Made by a program: the position numbers and the translations under genes. A stretch of 64,000 nt of DNA from Herbaspirillum huttiense (GTDB lineage Bacteria; Pseudomonadota; Gammaproteobacteria; Burkholderiales; Burkholderiaceae_D). Location: the NCBI RefSeq assembly GCF_004367745.1, contig NZ_CP037993.1, forward strand, positions 4,774,001 to 4,838,000, written 5' to 3'. How positions within the stretch are numbered: position 1 is the stretch's first letter; each line of letters opens with the position of its first letter. Of the stretch, positions 45,278 to 53,535 are shown piece after piece. The notes under the pieces are model-generated. The model was given only the letters and a program-made list of their open reading frames with translations, ran no database searches and had not been told where the DNA came from.

Positions 45278-46129
45278 ATGGATCTCAAATCCTCCAAACC
45301 CGCTGCCGCATCGCCCCAGGCCAAGCCTGGCACCGCCTATCGCGCCGTCGGCGGCAAGCCGGCACGGCCGGGCAAGCCATCCGGCCCCGGCTGGCTGCAG
45401 CGCTTGCTGGCCCAAATGCCGCAACTGCTGCCGTCTTCCTGTGCGCTATGCGGCGCGGCCGGACGCGAGACTCTCTGCGCGCCCTGCCACAAGCGTTTCT
45501 ACACGCGCCAGCACCGCCGCTGCATCCAGTGCGCCCTGCCCATGCCGGTCACCGGCAAGGAACTGCGCTGCGGTGCCTGCCTCAAGGACCGCCCGGCCTT
45601 CGACGCCACCATCGTGGCCACCGATTATTTCGCCCCGTCCGACCAGCTGGCGCTGGCCCTGAAGTTCGGCGGCGATCTGCGCCTGGCACCGCTGCTGGCG
45701 CGATTGATCTTCGATGCCACGCGCCGCAATCCGGTGCCGGGCAGCGACGTGCAGCTGCCGATGCCGACCTTGCTGGCCCCGGTGCCGCTGGGATTGGCGC
45801 GATTGCAGGAACGCGGCTTCAACCAGGCACTGGAAATCGCCCGGCCGCTGGGCAAGCTGATGGACATTCCGGTGCAGCCGCGCCTGCTGGAACGCAAGAA
45901 GGAAACCGATGCCCAGTCGGCCCTGCCGGTGGGGGCTCGCGCGCGCAACGTGCGTTCGGCCTTCGCCCTGCCCTTCGCGGCCATGGACCAGGTGCGCGGG
46001 CTGCATGTGGGCATCGTCGACGACGTCATGACCACCGGCGCGACCTTGAATGAAGTGGCGATCGTGCTCAAGCGGCACGGCGCCCGGCGCGTGACCAACC
46101 TGGTCTTTGCGCGCACCCTGCCGATCTGA
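45278..46129 (+). CDS. comF: ComF family phosphoribosyltransferase-like protein
   Basis: A 283-residue protein: a four-Cys zinc-binding segment near residues 53-100 (CALCG, CAPC, CIQC, CGAC) and a C-terminal PRT fold with VDDVMTTGATLNEVA (PRPP loop). ComF is linked to DNA uptake. The residues before ~50 are a low-complexity extension. It is followed by trmL after 37 bases. Confidence 0.88.
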   Translation: MDLKSSKPAAASPQAKPGTAYRAVGGKPARPGKPSGPGWLQRLLAQMPQLLPSSCALCGAAGRETLCAPCHKRFYTRQHRRCIQCALPMPVTGKELRCGACLKDRPAFDATIVATDYFAPSDQLALALKFGGDLRLAPLLARLIFDATRRNPVPGSDVQLPMPTLLAPVPLGLARLQERGFNQALEIARPLGKLMDIPVQPRLLERKKETDAQSALPVGARARNVRSAFALPFAAMDQVRGLHVGIVDDVMTTGATLNEVAIVLKRHGARRVTNLVFARTLPI

Positions 46130-46166
46130 AGCGGGTCGGCCATCCTTTACATAGCAGGAGAATTGT

Positions 46167-46649
46167 TTGTTCCACGTCGTCCTGGTCGAGCCGGAGATCC
46201 CTCCCAATACCGGCAACATCATCCGCCTGTGCGCCAATACCGGCGCGCAACTGCACCTGGTGGAGCCGCTCGGCTTCCCGCTCGATGACGCCAAGATGCG
46301 GCGTGCCGGGCTGGATTACCACGAATACGCCAACATGCAGGTGCACAAGGACTGGGACCAGTTCCTGGCCCATCGCCGCCAGGATCCGCAGTTCGATGCG
46401 ACCCGCATGTTCGCCATGACCACGCATGGGTCCACGCCCTTTGCCGGCTTGGCCTTCCGTCCGGGCGACACCTTCGTGTTCGGCTCGGAAACGCGCGGGC
46501 TGGCACCGGAGCGGCGTGAATCCTTCCCCACGGCACAGCGCATCCGCCTGCCGATGCGGCCGGGCAATCGCAGCATCAACCTGTCCAATACGGTGGCGGT
46601 GGTAGTGTATGAAGCCTGGCGGCAGAATGGCTATGACGGTGGCAGCTGA
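46167..46649 (+). CDS. trmL: tRNA (cytidine/uridine-2'-O)-methyltransferase TrmL
   Basis: A 160-residue SPOUT-class methyltransferase modifying the wobble nucleotide of tRNA-Leu. It has IPPNTGNIIRLCANTG near the N-terminus, FGSETRGLAPE, and the knot-end LPMRPGNRSINLSNTVAVVVYE. The start is a TTG at 46167 with AGGAG six bases upstream; the protein then begins at the usual place. The gene ends before a terminator shared with the convergent ABC operon. Confidence 0.93.
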   Translation: MFHVVLVEPEIPPNTGNIIRLCANTGAQLHLVEPLGFPLDDAKMRRAGLDYHEYANMQVHKDWDQFLAHRRQDPQFDATRMFAMTTHGSTPFAGLAFRPGDTFVFGSETRGLAPERRESFPTAQRIRLPMRPGNRSINLSNTVAVVVYEAWRQNGYDGGS

Positions 46650-46669
46650 GAACCCGCTGCGCCCATGAA

Positions 46670-46695
46670 AAAACGGCTCCCGAGGGAGCCGTTTT
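46670..46695. terminator. Bidirectional terminator between trmL and the ABC transporter
   Basis: Perfect 12-base arms AAAACGGCTCCC / GGGAGCCGTTTT with a two-base loop between convergent genes. Confidence 0.9.
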
Positions 46696-46710
46696 CGTTG
46701 GTTGCGCCGA

Positions 46711-47505
46711 TCAGCCCAGCAGCAGGGCGTCGTCCGAGAGCTTCTCGCCGCGCGTCTGCTCGAACATCTTGAGCAGGTCCGGCACATCCAGCCCGGCGCG
46801 TTCGGGACCGGAGACATCCAGCACCACGCGGCCCTGGTGCAGCATCACGGTGCGATCGCCGTAGTCCAGCGCCTGGCGCATGCTGTGGGTCACCATCATG
46901 GTGGTCAGCTTGGCCTCGGAGACGATCTTGGCCGTCAGTTCCAGCACGAAGGCGGCCGTCTTGGGGTCCAGCGCGGCCGTGTGTTCATCCAGCAGCAGGA
47001 TGCGCGAAGGCTGCAGCGAGGCCATCAACAGACTCACCGCCTGGCGCTGGCCGCCCGAGAGCAAGCCGATGCGGTCGGTGAGGCGATTTTCCAGGCCCAG
47101 GTTGAGGATGGCCAGCTTCTCGCGGAACAGCTCGCGCATCTTGCCGCGAATGGCGAAGTTGAAGCCGCGGCGGCGGCCACGGGCCATCGCCAGCGCCATG
47201 TTCTCCTCGATGGTCAGCGCCTCGCAGGTACCGGCCATCGGATCCTGGAACACGCGCGCCACCATGCCGGCGCGATCCCACGCCTGCTTGCGGGTGACGT
47301 CGGTGCCGTCGATTTCGATCTTGCCGGTATCGACCAGCAGGTCACCGGAGATGGCGTTGAGGAAGGTCGACTTGCCGGCCCCGTTGGAGCCGATCACGGC
47401 CACGAACTGGCCGGTCGGGATCTCCAGCGAGAGGCCGCGCAGGGCCGGGTTCTCGATGGGAGTACCGGGATTGAAGGTGATCTTGAGATCAGTGGCTTTT
47501 AGCAT
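46711..47505 (-). CDS. ABC transporter ATP-binding protein (TrpZ-like)
   Basis: A 264-residue ATPase with Walker A GSNGAGKSTF near residue 40, signature LSGGQRQAVSLLMA near 150 and Walker B ILLLDEHTAALD. It is paired with the permease (1-base gap) and two PF04392-type binding proteins upstream. Systems of this arrangement import tryptophan or other small metabolites in Firmicutes. The substrate here is unknown. Confidence 0.85.
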   Translation of the reverse strand: MLKATDLKITFNPGTPIENPALRGLSLEIPTGQFVAVIGSNGAGKSTFLNAISGDLLVDTGKIEIDGTDVTRKQAWDRAGMVARVFQDPMAGTCEALTIEENMALAMARGRRRGFNFAIRGKMRELFREKLAILNLGLENRLTDRIGLLSGGQRQAVSLLMASLQPSRILLLDEHTAALDPKTAAFVLELTAKIVSEAKLTTMMVTHSMRQALDYGDRTVMLHQGRVVLDVSGPERAGLDVPDLLKMFEQTRGEKLSDDALLLG

Positions 47506-47506
47506 C

Positions 47507-48400
47507 TCAGGCTCCCTTTCTCAGCAGTTTCAGTTTGCGCTTGCCCATGGGCAGCACCAGCGCCAGCATCACCAGCACGGCCGTCACCAGGTTCAGGTCC
47601 TGCGCCTGCAAGCCGATGAAGTCGCTGTTGAGCGCCAGGGCAATGAAGAAGCGATACAGGATCGCGCCCAGGATCACCGCCAGCGTGGTCCACACCAGGC
47701 GGCGCGCCGGCAGGATGTTCTCACCGATGATGACGGCAGCCAGGCCGATGACGATGGTACCGATGCCCATGGAGATGTCGGAACCGCCCTGGGTCTGCGC
47801 AAACAGGGCACCGGCCAGGGCCACCAGGGCATTGGCCAGGGCCATGCCGGCCAGCGTCGCGCGGCCGGTGGCGATGCCTTGGGCACGCGCCATGCGGGCA
47901 TTGGCACCGGTGGCGCGCATGGCCAGGCCGATCTCGGAAGAGAAGAACCAGTCCAGCAGCAGCTTGGCGCCAGTCACCACCACCAGCAGGATCAGCGGTC
48001 GGGCCACGTAATCGGGGATCGAGTCCGGCTGCAGGATGGTGAAGATCGTCGGCTCCGAAATGAGCGGCACGTTGGGCTTACCCATGACGCGCAGGTTGAT
48101 CGAGTACAGCGCGATCATCATGAGGATACTGGCCAGCAGGTCCATGATCTTCAGGCGCACGTTCAGCCAGGCGGTGATGAAACCGGCCAGCGCACCGGCC
48201 AGCAGCGCGACGAAGGTGGCGAGGAAGGGATTGAAACCGGCTGCGATCATGGTGGCGGCCACCGCTCCGCCCAGCGGGAAGCTGCCGTCGACGGTCAGGT
48301 CAGGGAACACCAGGATGCGGAAGGAAATCAGCACGCCGAGGGCCACCAGACTGAAGATCAGGCCGATCTCCAGGGCGCCCAGGAGGGTATACAGCGACAT
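47507..48400 (-). CDS. ABC transporter permease (TrpY-like)
   Basis: A 297-residue inner-membrane protein with about eight to nine segments of the branched-chain-type permease family (BPD_transp_2). It has the start LGALEIGLIFSLVALGVLISFRI and MRATGANARMARAQGIATG. It is encoded 142 bases downstream of the binding protein gene, across a hairpin with a T-run. Confidence 0.87.
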   Translation of the reverse strand: MSLYTLLGALEIGLIFSLVALGVLISFRILVFPDLTVDGSFPLGGAVAATMIAAGFNPFLATFVALLAGALAGFITAWLNVRLKIMDLLASILMMIALYSINLRVMGKPNVPLISEPTIFTILQPDSIPDYVARPLILLVVVTGAKLLLDWFFSSEIGLAMRATGANARMARAQGIATGRATLAGMALANALVALAGALFAQTQGGSDISMGIGTIVIGLAAVIIGENILPARRLVWTTLAVILGAILYRFFIALALNSDFIGLQAQDLNLVTAVLVMLALVLPMGKRKLKLLRKGA

Positions 48401-48414
48401 AAAAAGGACTTTCT

Positions 48415-48459
48415 AAAAAAAACACATTCGGCACGGCGCGGTACGCCAATGCCGAATGT
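48415..48459 (-). terminator. Intra-operon terminator or attenuator between binding protein and permease
   Basis: Perfect 10-base arms ACATTCGGCA (48424-48433) and complement (48450-48459) are followed on the minus strand by an eight-T run (48415-48422). A second GC hairpin lies at 48471-48503. Partial termination would give more binding protein than permease. Confidence 0.75.
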
Positions 48460-48542
48460 CTTCTGCGTGGCGCCGGCGCTGCACGGGTGGTGCGGCGCCG
48501 GCGGTGCATGGCCGACGAATCAGACTGCGGTCATGCTCAGTT

Positions 48543-49514
48543 TCAGTTGAGGACCTTGGTGGCCGACTTCAAAAACTCCGGCGACAGGGTCACGCCCTGC
48601 TTCTGCGCCGCCGAGGTATTGACGTACAGCTCAAGATTCTTGACCGGCGACGAGGCAATCTCGCCGGCCTTCTCGCCCTTCAGGATACGGGCCACGACCT
48701 TGCCGGTCTGGCGGCCCATGTCGTAGAAGTTCACGCCCAGGGCGGCCACGGCACCGCGCTTGACGCTGCCGGTGTCGGAGGCGATCAGCGGGATCTTGGC
48801 GTCATTGCAGACCTTGGCCAGCGACTCGAAGACCGAGACCACGTTGTTGTCGGTGGTGGTGTACATCACGTCGATCTTGCCGATCAGGCTCTTGGCGGCC
48901 GGTGCCACGTCCACCGAACGGGGCGCGGCGGCTTCCACCAGGGTCAGGCCGGCTTTCTGCAGCTCGCCCTTGAGGTTGTTCAGGGCCGACACGGAATTGG
49001 CTTCGCCCGGATTGTAAACCACGCCCACACGCTTGGCCTCGGGCACGACGCGCTTGATGACCTCGACCTGCTTGACCGGGTCCAGCATGTGCGACAGGCC
49101 CGTCACGTTGGTGCCGGACGGCTTCCAGTCCTTGACCAGCTGCGCGGCCATGGGATCGGCGATGGCCGAGTAGACGATGGGGATGCTCTTGGTCGCGGCC
49201 ACCATCGGCTGCGCCGAGGGAGTGCCGATGGCCACGATCACGTCGGGGTTGTCCCCCACGAACTTCTTGGCGATCTGGCCGGCGGTACCGGCATTGGCCT
49301 GGGCGCTCTGGAAATCCCACTTCAGATTCTTGCCGGGCTCGAAGCCTTCGGCGATCAGTTCATCCTTGGTACCGTCCCGCACGGCGTCCAGCGCCGGGTG
49401 TTCGACGAAGGAGGTGATGGCCACCACCTTTTCGGCGGCCAGGGCCGACGCGCAGATGGCGCTCAGGGCGAGCGCGCCGGCGATGGCGCGCAATGACTTC
49501 GATACTGCAAACAT
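48543..49514 (-). CDS. ABC transporter substrate-binding protein, PF04392 family (paralogue 1)
   Basis: A 323-residue exported protein: signal peptide of about 26 residues (ending ASALA) and an ABC_sub_bind domain with EHPALDAVRDGTKDEL and VIVAIGTPSAQPMVAATKSIPIVYSAI. The start at 49514 has GGAGAGG upstream; an in-frame ATG at 49532 adds only six residues. It is closely similar to the adjacent upstream gene, so a local duplication is likely. It probably feeds the downstream permease. Confidence 0.9.
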   Translation of the reverse strand: MFAVSKSLRAIAGALALSAICASALAAEKVVAITSFVEHPALDAVRDGTKDELIAEGFEPGKNLKWDFQSAQANAGTAGQIAKKFVGDNPDVIVAIGTPSAQPMVAATKSIPIVYSAIADPMAAQLVKDWKPSGTNVTGLSHMLDPVKQVEVIKRVVPEAKRVGVVYNPGEANSVSALNNLKGELQKAGLTLVEAAAPRSVDVAPAAKSLIGKIDVMYTTTDNNVVSVFESLAKVCNDAKIPLIASDTGSVKRGAVAALGVNFYDMGRQTGKVVARILKGEKAGEIASSPVKNLELYVNTSAAQKQGVTLSPEFLKSATKVLN

Positions 49515-49588
49515 GGTCCTCTCCTCGTTCATGGTGGTCAGGCCTCGGCGTTCCTCTCGACCGGGCCCGTTATGCGTATGGGCAGATC

Positions 49589-49620
49589 TTGCTGCGTTGT
49601 TGCGTTATTGCGTTGTTGCG
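49589..49620. repeat. Four tandem 8-bp units (TTGTTGCG-type)
   Basis: The four contiguous units TTGCTGCG, TTGTTGCG, TTATTGCG and TTGTTGCG lie between the two binding protein genes, about 75 bases before the start of the downstream one. Confidence 0.8.
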
Positions 49621-49630
49621 GCCAGATACG

Positions 49631-49658
49631 GAAGATCCCGCATGGCAGCGGGATCTTC
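49631..49658. repeat. 11-bp perfect hairpin between the two binding proteins
   Basis: Arms GAAGATCCCGC (49631-49641) and complement (49648-49658) around a six-base loop, 15 bases after the upstream gene's stop. No T-run is seen; a structured mRNA end or weak terminator is likely. Confidence 0.6.
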
Positions 49659-49672
49659 AGGCGATACCTGGT

Positions 49673-50653
49673 TTATTGCTTGATGACAGTCTTGGCCGAG
49701 CTCACCAGTTCCGGCGACAGGGTCACGCCCTGCTTCTGGGCGGCGGCGGTGTTGACGAACAGTTCCAGCTTGCTGCTGGTGGCCGAGGCGATGTCGCCCG
49801 GCTTTTCACCCTTGAGGATGCGGCCGACGACCTTGCCGGTCTGGCGGCCCAGGTCGTAGTAGTTCACGCCCAGGGCAGCGATGGCGCCACGCTTGACGCT
49901 GTCGGTGTCGGAGGCCACCAGCGGGATCTTGGCGTCGTTGCCGACCTTGACCAGCGCTTCATAGGCCGACACCACGTTGTTGTCGGTGTTGGTGTAAATC
50001 ACGTCGACCTTGCCGATCAGGCTCTTGGCGGCCGAACCGACGTCCACCGAACGGGGCGCAGCGGCTTCCACCAGGGTCATGTTGGACTTGGCCAGCAGTT
50101 CCTTCAGGGCCTTGACCACCACGGCGGAGTTGGCTTCGCCCGGGTTGTAGACCATGCCCACGCGCTTGGCGTTGGGCACCACGCGCTTGATCAGGTCGAT
50201 TTGCTTGTCCAGTTCCAGCAGGTCGGACACGCCCGTGACGTTGGTGCCGGAGGCTTTCCAGTCCTTCACCAGTTGCGCGGCCACCGGATCGGTCACGCCG
50301 GAATAGACCACCGGGATGCTCTTGGTGGCCGATACCAGGGCTTGGGCCGAGGGGGTGGCGATGGCCACGATGACGTCGGGCTTGTCGCCGACGAACTTGC
50401 GGGCGATCTGGGCGGCGGTGCCGGTGTTGCCCTGGGCGCTCTGGTATTCCCACTTCAGGTTCTTGCCGGCTTCAAAGCCTTCTTCCTTCAGCTCGTCCTT
50501 CACGCCGTCACGCACGGCGTCCAGGGCCGGGTGTTCGACGATGGCGGTCACGGCAACCGATTTGTCTGCAGCCATGGCCGGGGCTGCGCAGACGGCAGCC
50601 AGGGACAGGGCGGCGACCATCGCGCGCAGTGTCAGCTTGTTGGTGTAGGACAT
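49673..50653 (-). CDS. ABC transporter substrate-binding protein, PF04392 family (paralogue 2)
   Basis: A 326-residue exported protein with a signal peptide of about 28 residues (ending APAMA) and the same domain and motifs as the next gene (EHPALDAVRDGVKDEL, VIVAIATPSAQALVSATKSIPVVYSG). The start at 50653 has AAGGGAGA upstream. Two tandem paralogues suggest different ligand ranges or dose control with one transporter. Confidence 0.9.
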   Translation of the reverse strand: MSYTNKLTLRAMVAALSLAAVCAAPAMAADKSVAVTAIVEHPALDAVRDGVKDELKEEGFEAGKNLKWEYQSAQGNTGTAAQIARKFVGDKPDVIVAIATPSAQALVSATKSIPVVYSGVTDPVAAQLVKDWKASGTNVTGVSDLLELDKQIDLIKRVVPNAKRVGMVYNPGEANSAVVVKALKELLAKSNMTLVEAAAPRSVDVGSAAKSLIGKVDVIYTNTDNNVVSAYEALVKVGNDAKIPLVASDTDSVKRGAIAALGVNYYDLGRQTGKVVGRILKGEKPGDIASATSSKLELFVNTAAAQKQGVTLSPELVSSAKTVIKQ

Positions 50654-50702
50654 GCAGTCTCCCTTGGAAAAATGTGAACGAAAACCCAAAAACCCGAAAA
50701 GA

Positions 50703-50729
50703 CGCTAAGTCTAGCCTAGCGCCTGTCAA
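50703..50729 (-). promoter_or_regulatory. Candidate promoter/operator for the binding-protein operon
   Basis: A consensus -35 TTGACA (50724-50729, minus strand) is followed by a perfect inverted repeat CGCTA-N9-TAGCG (50703-50707 and 50717-50721). No good -10 box is spaced correctly, so the assignment is weak. Confidence 0.35.
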
Positions 50730-50864
50730 CAATCAATTTGCATGAAGGCCCGCCGTCGCCCGCGCTGGCAGGCGGGCCGGGCGGCTCGCATTGCGGGGCA
50801 TCCCCTGATCGGGATCAAGCAGCGTGCCGGGCAAAATGGGACACGGGCGCTATAATCAGGCCCC

Positions 50865-51251
50865 ATGTCTTCCCGCCTGCGCCCCTCCTCCACACGACTT
50901 GCCTTGCGCCGCCCCTGGCTGCGCCTGCAAGTGTGGACCAGCCTGGCGCTGCTGCTGGCGATGGTGGCCGCGCCCTGGTGGCAGCAGGCCGCCGCGCGCA
51001 CCCTCCGCGACAGTCCGGCCATGGCCATCTGCAGCGTGGGCGGCGGCGCTTCCGGCAATGCACCGGCGCATCTGGCGGCCAGCCATTGCCCGCTCTGTTG
51101 CGGCACACAGGCGGCCACGCCGGCACCGGATGCTTCCTTCGATACCACGGTCCTGCCGGGCATCAGCTATCCGCTGGCCGGCACCGCGCTACGCCTGCGT
51201 CCGCTCAGCCTGGCACCGGGTTCGCCCCGGGCCCGTGCGCCACCGGCCTGA
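50865..51251 (+). CDS. DUF2946 family exported protein
   Basis: A 128-residue protein: basic N-terminus, one hydrophobic helix (~22-42), and a His-Cys-Pro-x-Cys motif (HCPLCC) near residue 73. DUF2946 proteins are often found beside copper-handling genes. Here it precedes a PCu(A)C-type chaperone by 88 bases. A copper-binding role is inferred. Confidence 0.75.
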   Translation: MSSRLRPSSTRLALRRPWLRLQVWTSLALLLAMVAAPWWQQAAARTLRDSPAMAICSVGGGASGNAPAHLAASHCPLCCGTQAATPAPDASFDTTVLPGISYPLAGTALRLRPLSLAPGSPRARAPPA

Positions 51252-51339
51252 ACCCGCCGTCCCCCGGGTCTTTGCGCCCACCCATGCAGGCCGCGCGCCC
51301 GCATTCCAGACATGAACAAGACAACCAGGAATCACTGAT

Positions 51340-51858
51340 ATGAAGCATTTCGTCCAAAAGCTGGCCACCCTGGCCATCACCTCCGCCCTGCTGGCTGCCG
51401 CTCCGCTGTCGCAGGCCCATGAATACAAGCTGGGCCAGCTGGAAATCGGCCATCCCTACGCCCGCGCGACGGTTCCCGGCCAGCCGGCCGCCGGTGCCTA
51501 CGTGAGCATCGAGAACAAGGGCAGCGCACCGGATCGCCTGGTGGGCGTGTCCTCGCCGGTGGCCAAGTCGGGTGAAATCCACACCATGGCCATGGAAGGC
51601 AACGTCATGAAGATGCGCGAAGTCGAGGGTGGCCTGGAAGTCAAACCCGGCCAGAAGATCGCCATGCAGCCGGGCAATGGCTACCACATCATGCTGATGG
51701 GCCTGTCCAAGCCGCTGCAGGCGGGCGAGAAGGTGCCGGCCACGCTGATCTTCGAGAAGGCCGGCAAGGTCGACGTGACCTTCAACGTCGAAGACCGCAA
51801 TGCGGCAGCGGCGGGCAAGGATGACATGAAGGACATGAAGGGCCACATGCACCACTGA
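51340..51858 (+). CDS. PCu(A)C family periplasmic copper chaperone
   Basis: A 172-residue exported protein: signal peptide of about 25 residues (ending SQA), then the PCu(A)C domain with IGHPYARATVPGQPAAGAYVSI, an EIHTMAMEGNVMKMR block (Met/His copper ligands) and HIMLMGLSKPL. The C-terminal tail is His/Met/Asp-rich (DDMKDMKGHMHH), probably an extra Cu site. It could supply CuA of the oxidase encoded at 40-43 kb. Confidence 0.92.
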   Translation: MKHFVQKLATLAITSALLAAAPLSQAHEYKLGQLEIGHPYARATVPGQPAAGAYVSIENKGSAPDRLVGVSSPVAKSGEIHTMAMEGNVMKMREVEGGLEVKPGQKIAMQPGNGYHIMLMGLSKPLQAGEKVPATLIFEKAGKVDVTFNVEDRNAAAAGKDDMKDMKGHMHH

Positions 51859-51875
51859 TCCACCGGGCAGCCTGA

Positions 51876-51922
51876 AACGGCAAGGCCGGCAGCGAGCGAT
51901 GCTCCTGCCGGCCTTGTCGTTT
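51876..51922. terminator. Hairpin terminator between PCu(A)C and rfaE2
   Basis: Perfect 12-base core arms (51881-51892 and 51905-51916), extended by A/T-rich ends, lie between convergent genes. The T-run is short. Confidence 0.6.
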
Positions 51923-51936
51923 GCAGCGTACCGCGA

Positions 51937-52419
51937 TCAGCCGGCCAGCTTGCGCACCTTGGCCAGCAGCTTGGTGGTGGAGCGGTCATGTTCGAAGGCA
52001 ATCGACAGCACCTGGCCGCCATAAGCCGCCACGGCCTGGCCTTCGGGGATGGCGTGCATGTCGTAGTCGCCGCCCTTGACGTAGATCTCCGGCCGCGCCT
52101 GCTGCACGGCTTCCAGCGCCGTGTCTTCATCGAAGGGGACCACCAGCGACACCGATTCCAGCGCCGCCAGCACCGCCATGCGGTCTTCGCAGGTGTTGAT
52201 GGGACGGTCATCGCCCTTGCCCAGGCGCTTGACGGAGGCATCGGTATTGGCCGCCACCACCAGCGAAGCACCCTGGGCACGGGCCTGCGCCAGGTAGGTC
52301 ACGTGGCCGCGATGCAGGATGTCGAAGACGCCATTGGTCATCACCACCGGCTTGGGCAATTGCGCTACGCGCTGCTGGAGTTCGTCGCGGGTGCAGAGTT
52401 TGGATTCGAAGTCGGCCAT
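51937..52419 (-). CDS. rfaE2: D-glycero-beta-D-manno-heptose 1-phosphate adenylyltransferase
   Basis: A 160-residue cytidylyltransferase-fold enzyme making ADP-heptose for LPS core, the separate form of the HldE C-terminal domain. It has TNGVFDILHRGHVTYL (HxGH) near residue 28 and KGGDYDMHAIPE. The ATG at 52419 is used; an in-frame start at 52485 overlaps a terminator and adds no conserved sequence. Confidence 0.95.
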   Translation of the reverse strand: MADFESKLCTRDELQQRVAQLPKPVVMTNGVFDILHRGHVTYLAQARAQGASLVVAANTDASVKRLGKGDDRPINTCEDRMAVLAALESVSLVVPFDEDTALEAVQQARPEIYVKGGDYDMHAIPEGQAVAAYGGQVLSIAFEHDRSTTKLLAKVRKLAG

Positions 52420-52472
52420 CTTGATCGGGATCGGTTCGGGTGAGCGGGTGATTGATTGCTGATTGCAGGATG

Positions 52473-52501
52473 AAAAAAGCCGCAACCTGGGTTGCGGCTT
52501 T
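52473..52501 (-). terminator. Rho-independent terminator after the di-iron protein gene
   Basis: Perfect 12-base arms AAAGCCGCAACC / GGTTGCGGCTTT with a two-base loop; minus-strand T-run follows (52473-52478). Confidence 0.9.
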
Positions 52502-52543
52502 CGTGATTGTACTGCCTTGCTGCCTGTGAAGGATTTTTCCCTG

Positions 52544-53398
52544 TCAGGCGGCCGCCGTACCCGGCGGCAGGATGCGCTGGGTCACTTCCTTGCGGTAGCG
52601 GTTCAGTTCCTGCACGTTGCTGAAGGTACGTTCAAACAGCAGCGACATGTTGTGCAGGATGCGGTCCACGACCTTCTTTTCCCACTCGCCGTCGAACTTG
52701 ATCTGGTTGTCCAGCCAGCGCTCCAGCCATTCCGGATCCGGCAGGCGGCTCTGGACGGTGTCGTTGGGGAACAGCGCCTGGTTCACGTGCAGGTTGGTCG
52801 GGTGCAGCGGCTTCTCGGTGCGGCGCGCCGAGGCCATCAACACGCCGATCTTGGCGAAGGCGGCACGGGCCTTGTCGCCCACTTCGTTCAGAGCCTTCTT
52901 CATGTAGCGCAGGTAGGCGCCGCCGTGGCGGGCTTCGTCCTGGCTGATGATCTTGTAGATCTGCTTGATGACCGGCTCGGTGTGCCAGTCGGCGGCACAG
53001 CGGTACCAGTGGTTCAGGCGGATCTCGCCGCAGAAGTGCAGCATCAGGGTTTCCAGCGGCGGGGCGGGATCGAACTCGAAGCGCACGTTGTGCAGTTCTT
53101 CTTCGGTCGGGCACAGGTCCGGGCGGAAGCGGCGCAGGTATTCCATCAGCACCAGCGAGTGCTTCTGTTCCTCGAAGAACCATACCGACATGAATGCCGA
53201 GAAATCGCTGTCCCCGCGATTGTCGCGCAGGAACATCTCGGTAGCCGGCAGGGCCGACCATTCCGTGATGGCGTTCATGCGGATGGTCTGCGCCTGTTCG
53301 TCGGTGAGCAAGGAAGCGTCGAACTTGTCCCAGGGAATATCCTTATCCATATTCCAACGGACCTGCTCTAGCGATTTGAACAATTCTGGGTACAGCAT
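52544..53398 (-). CDS. Ferritin-like di-iron protein (acyl-ACP desaturase/reductase-like)
   Basis: A 284-residue helical protein with the two-Glu/His set of a di-iron four-helix bundle: an EW..LPATEMF helix, WFFEEQKHSLVL (E-x2-H) near residue 78, FCGEIRLNHWY and SQDEARHGGAYLRYM (E-x2-H). No membrane segment or signal is seen. The family includes stearoyl-ACP desaturase-like and ribonucleotide reductase-like enzymes; the reaction is unknown. It lies upstream of rfaE2 and downstream of phaM. Confidence 0.85.
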   Translation of the reverse strand: MLYPELFKSLEQVRWNMDKDIPWDKFDASLLTDEQAQTIRMNAITEWSALPATEMFLRDNRGDSDFSAFMSVWFFEEQKHSLVLMEYLRRFRPDLCPTEEELHNVRFEFDPAPPLETLMLHFCGEIRLNHWYRCAADWHTEPVIKQIYKIISQDEARHGGAYLRYMKKALNEVGDKARAAFAKIGVLMASARRTEKPLHPTNLHVNQALFPNDTVQSRLPDPEWLERWLDNQIKFDGEWEKKVVDRILHNMSLLFERTFSNVQELNRYRKEVTQRILPPGTAAA

Positions 53399-53535
53399 CT
53401 CAGTATGTGCCTATATGCGTTAAGTGTTTGATTTTAACAAGATTTTCCCGATCCATACTAAAACGGTCAGGTTTCAGCAATATGACAGAGACCCGGCGCG
53501 GCTGCGCCCGGGGCCAGGCTCTGCCATGGCGAGGA

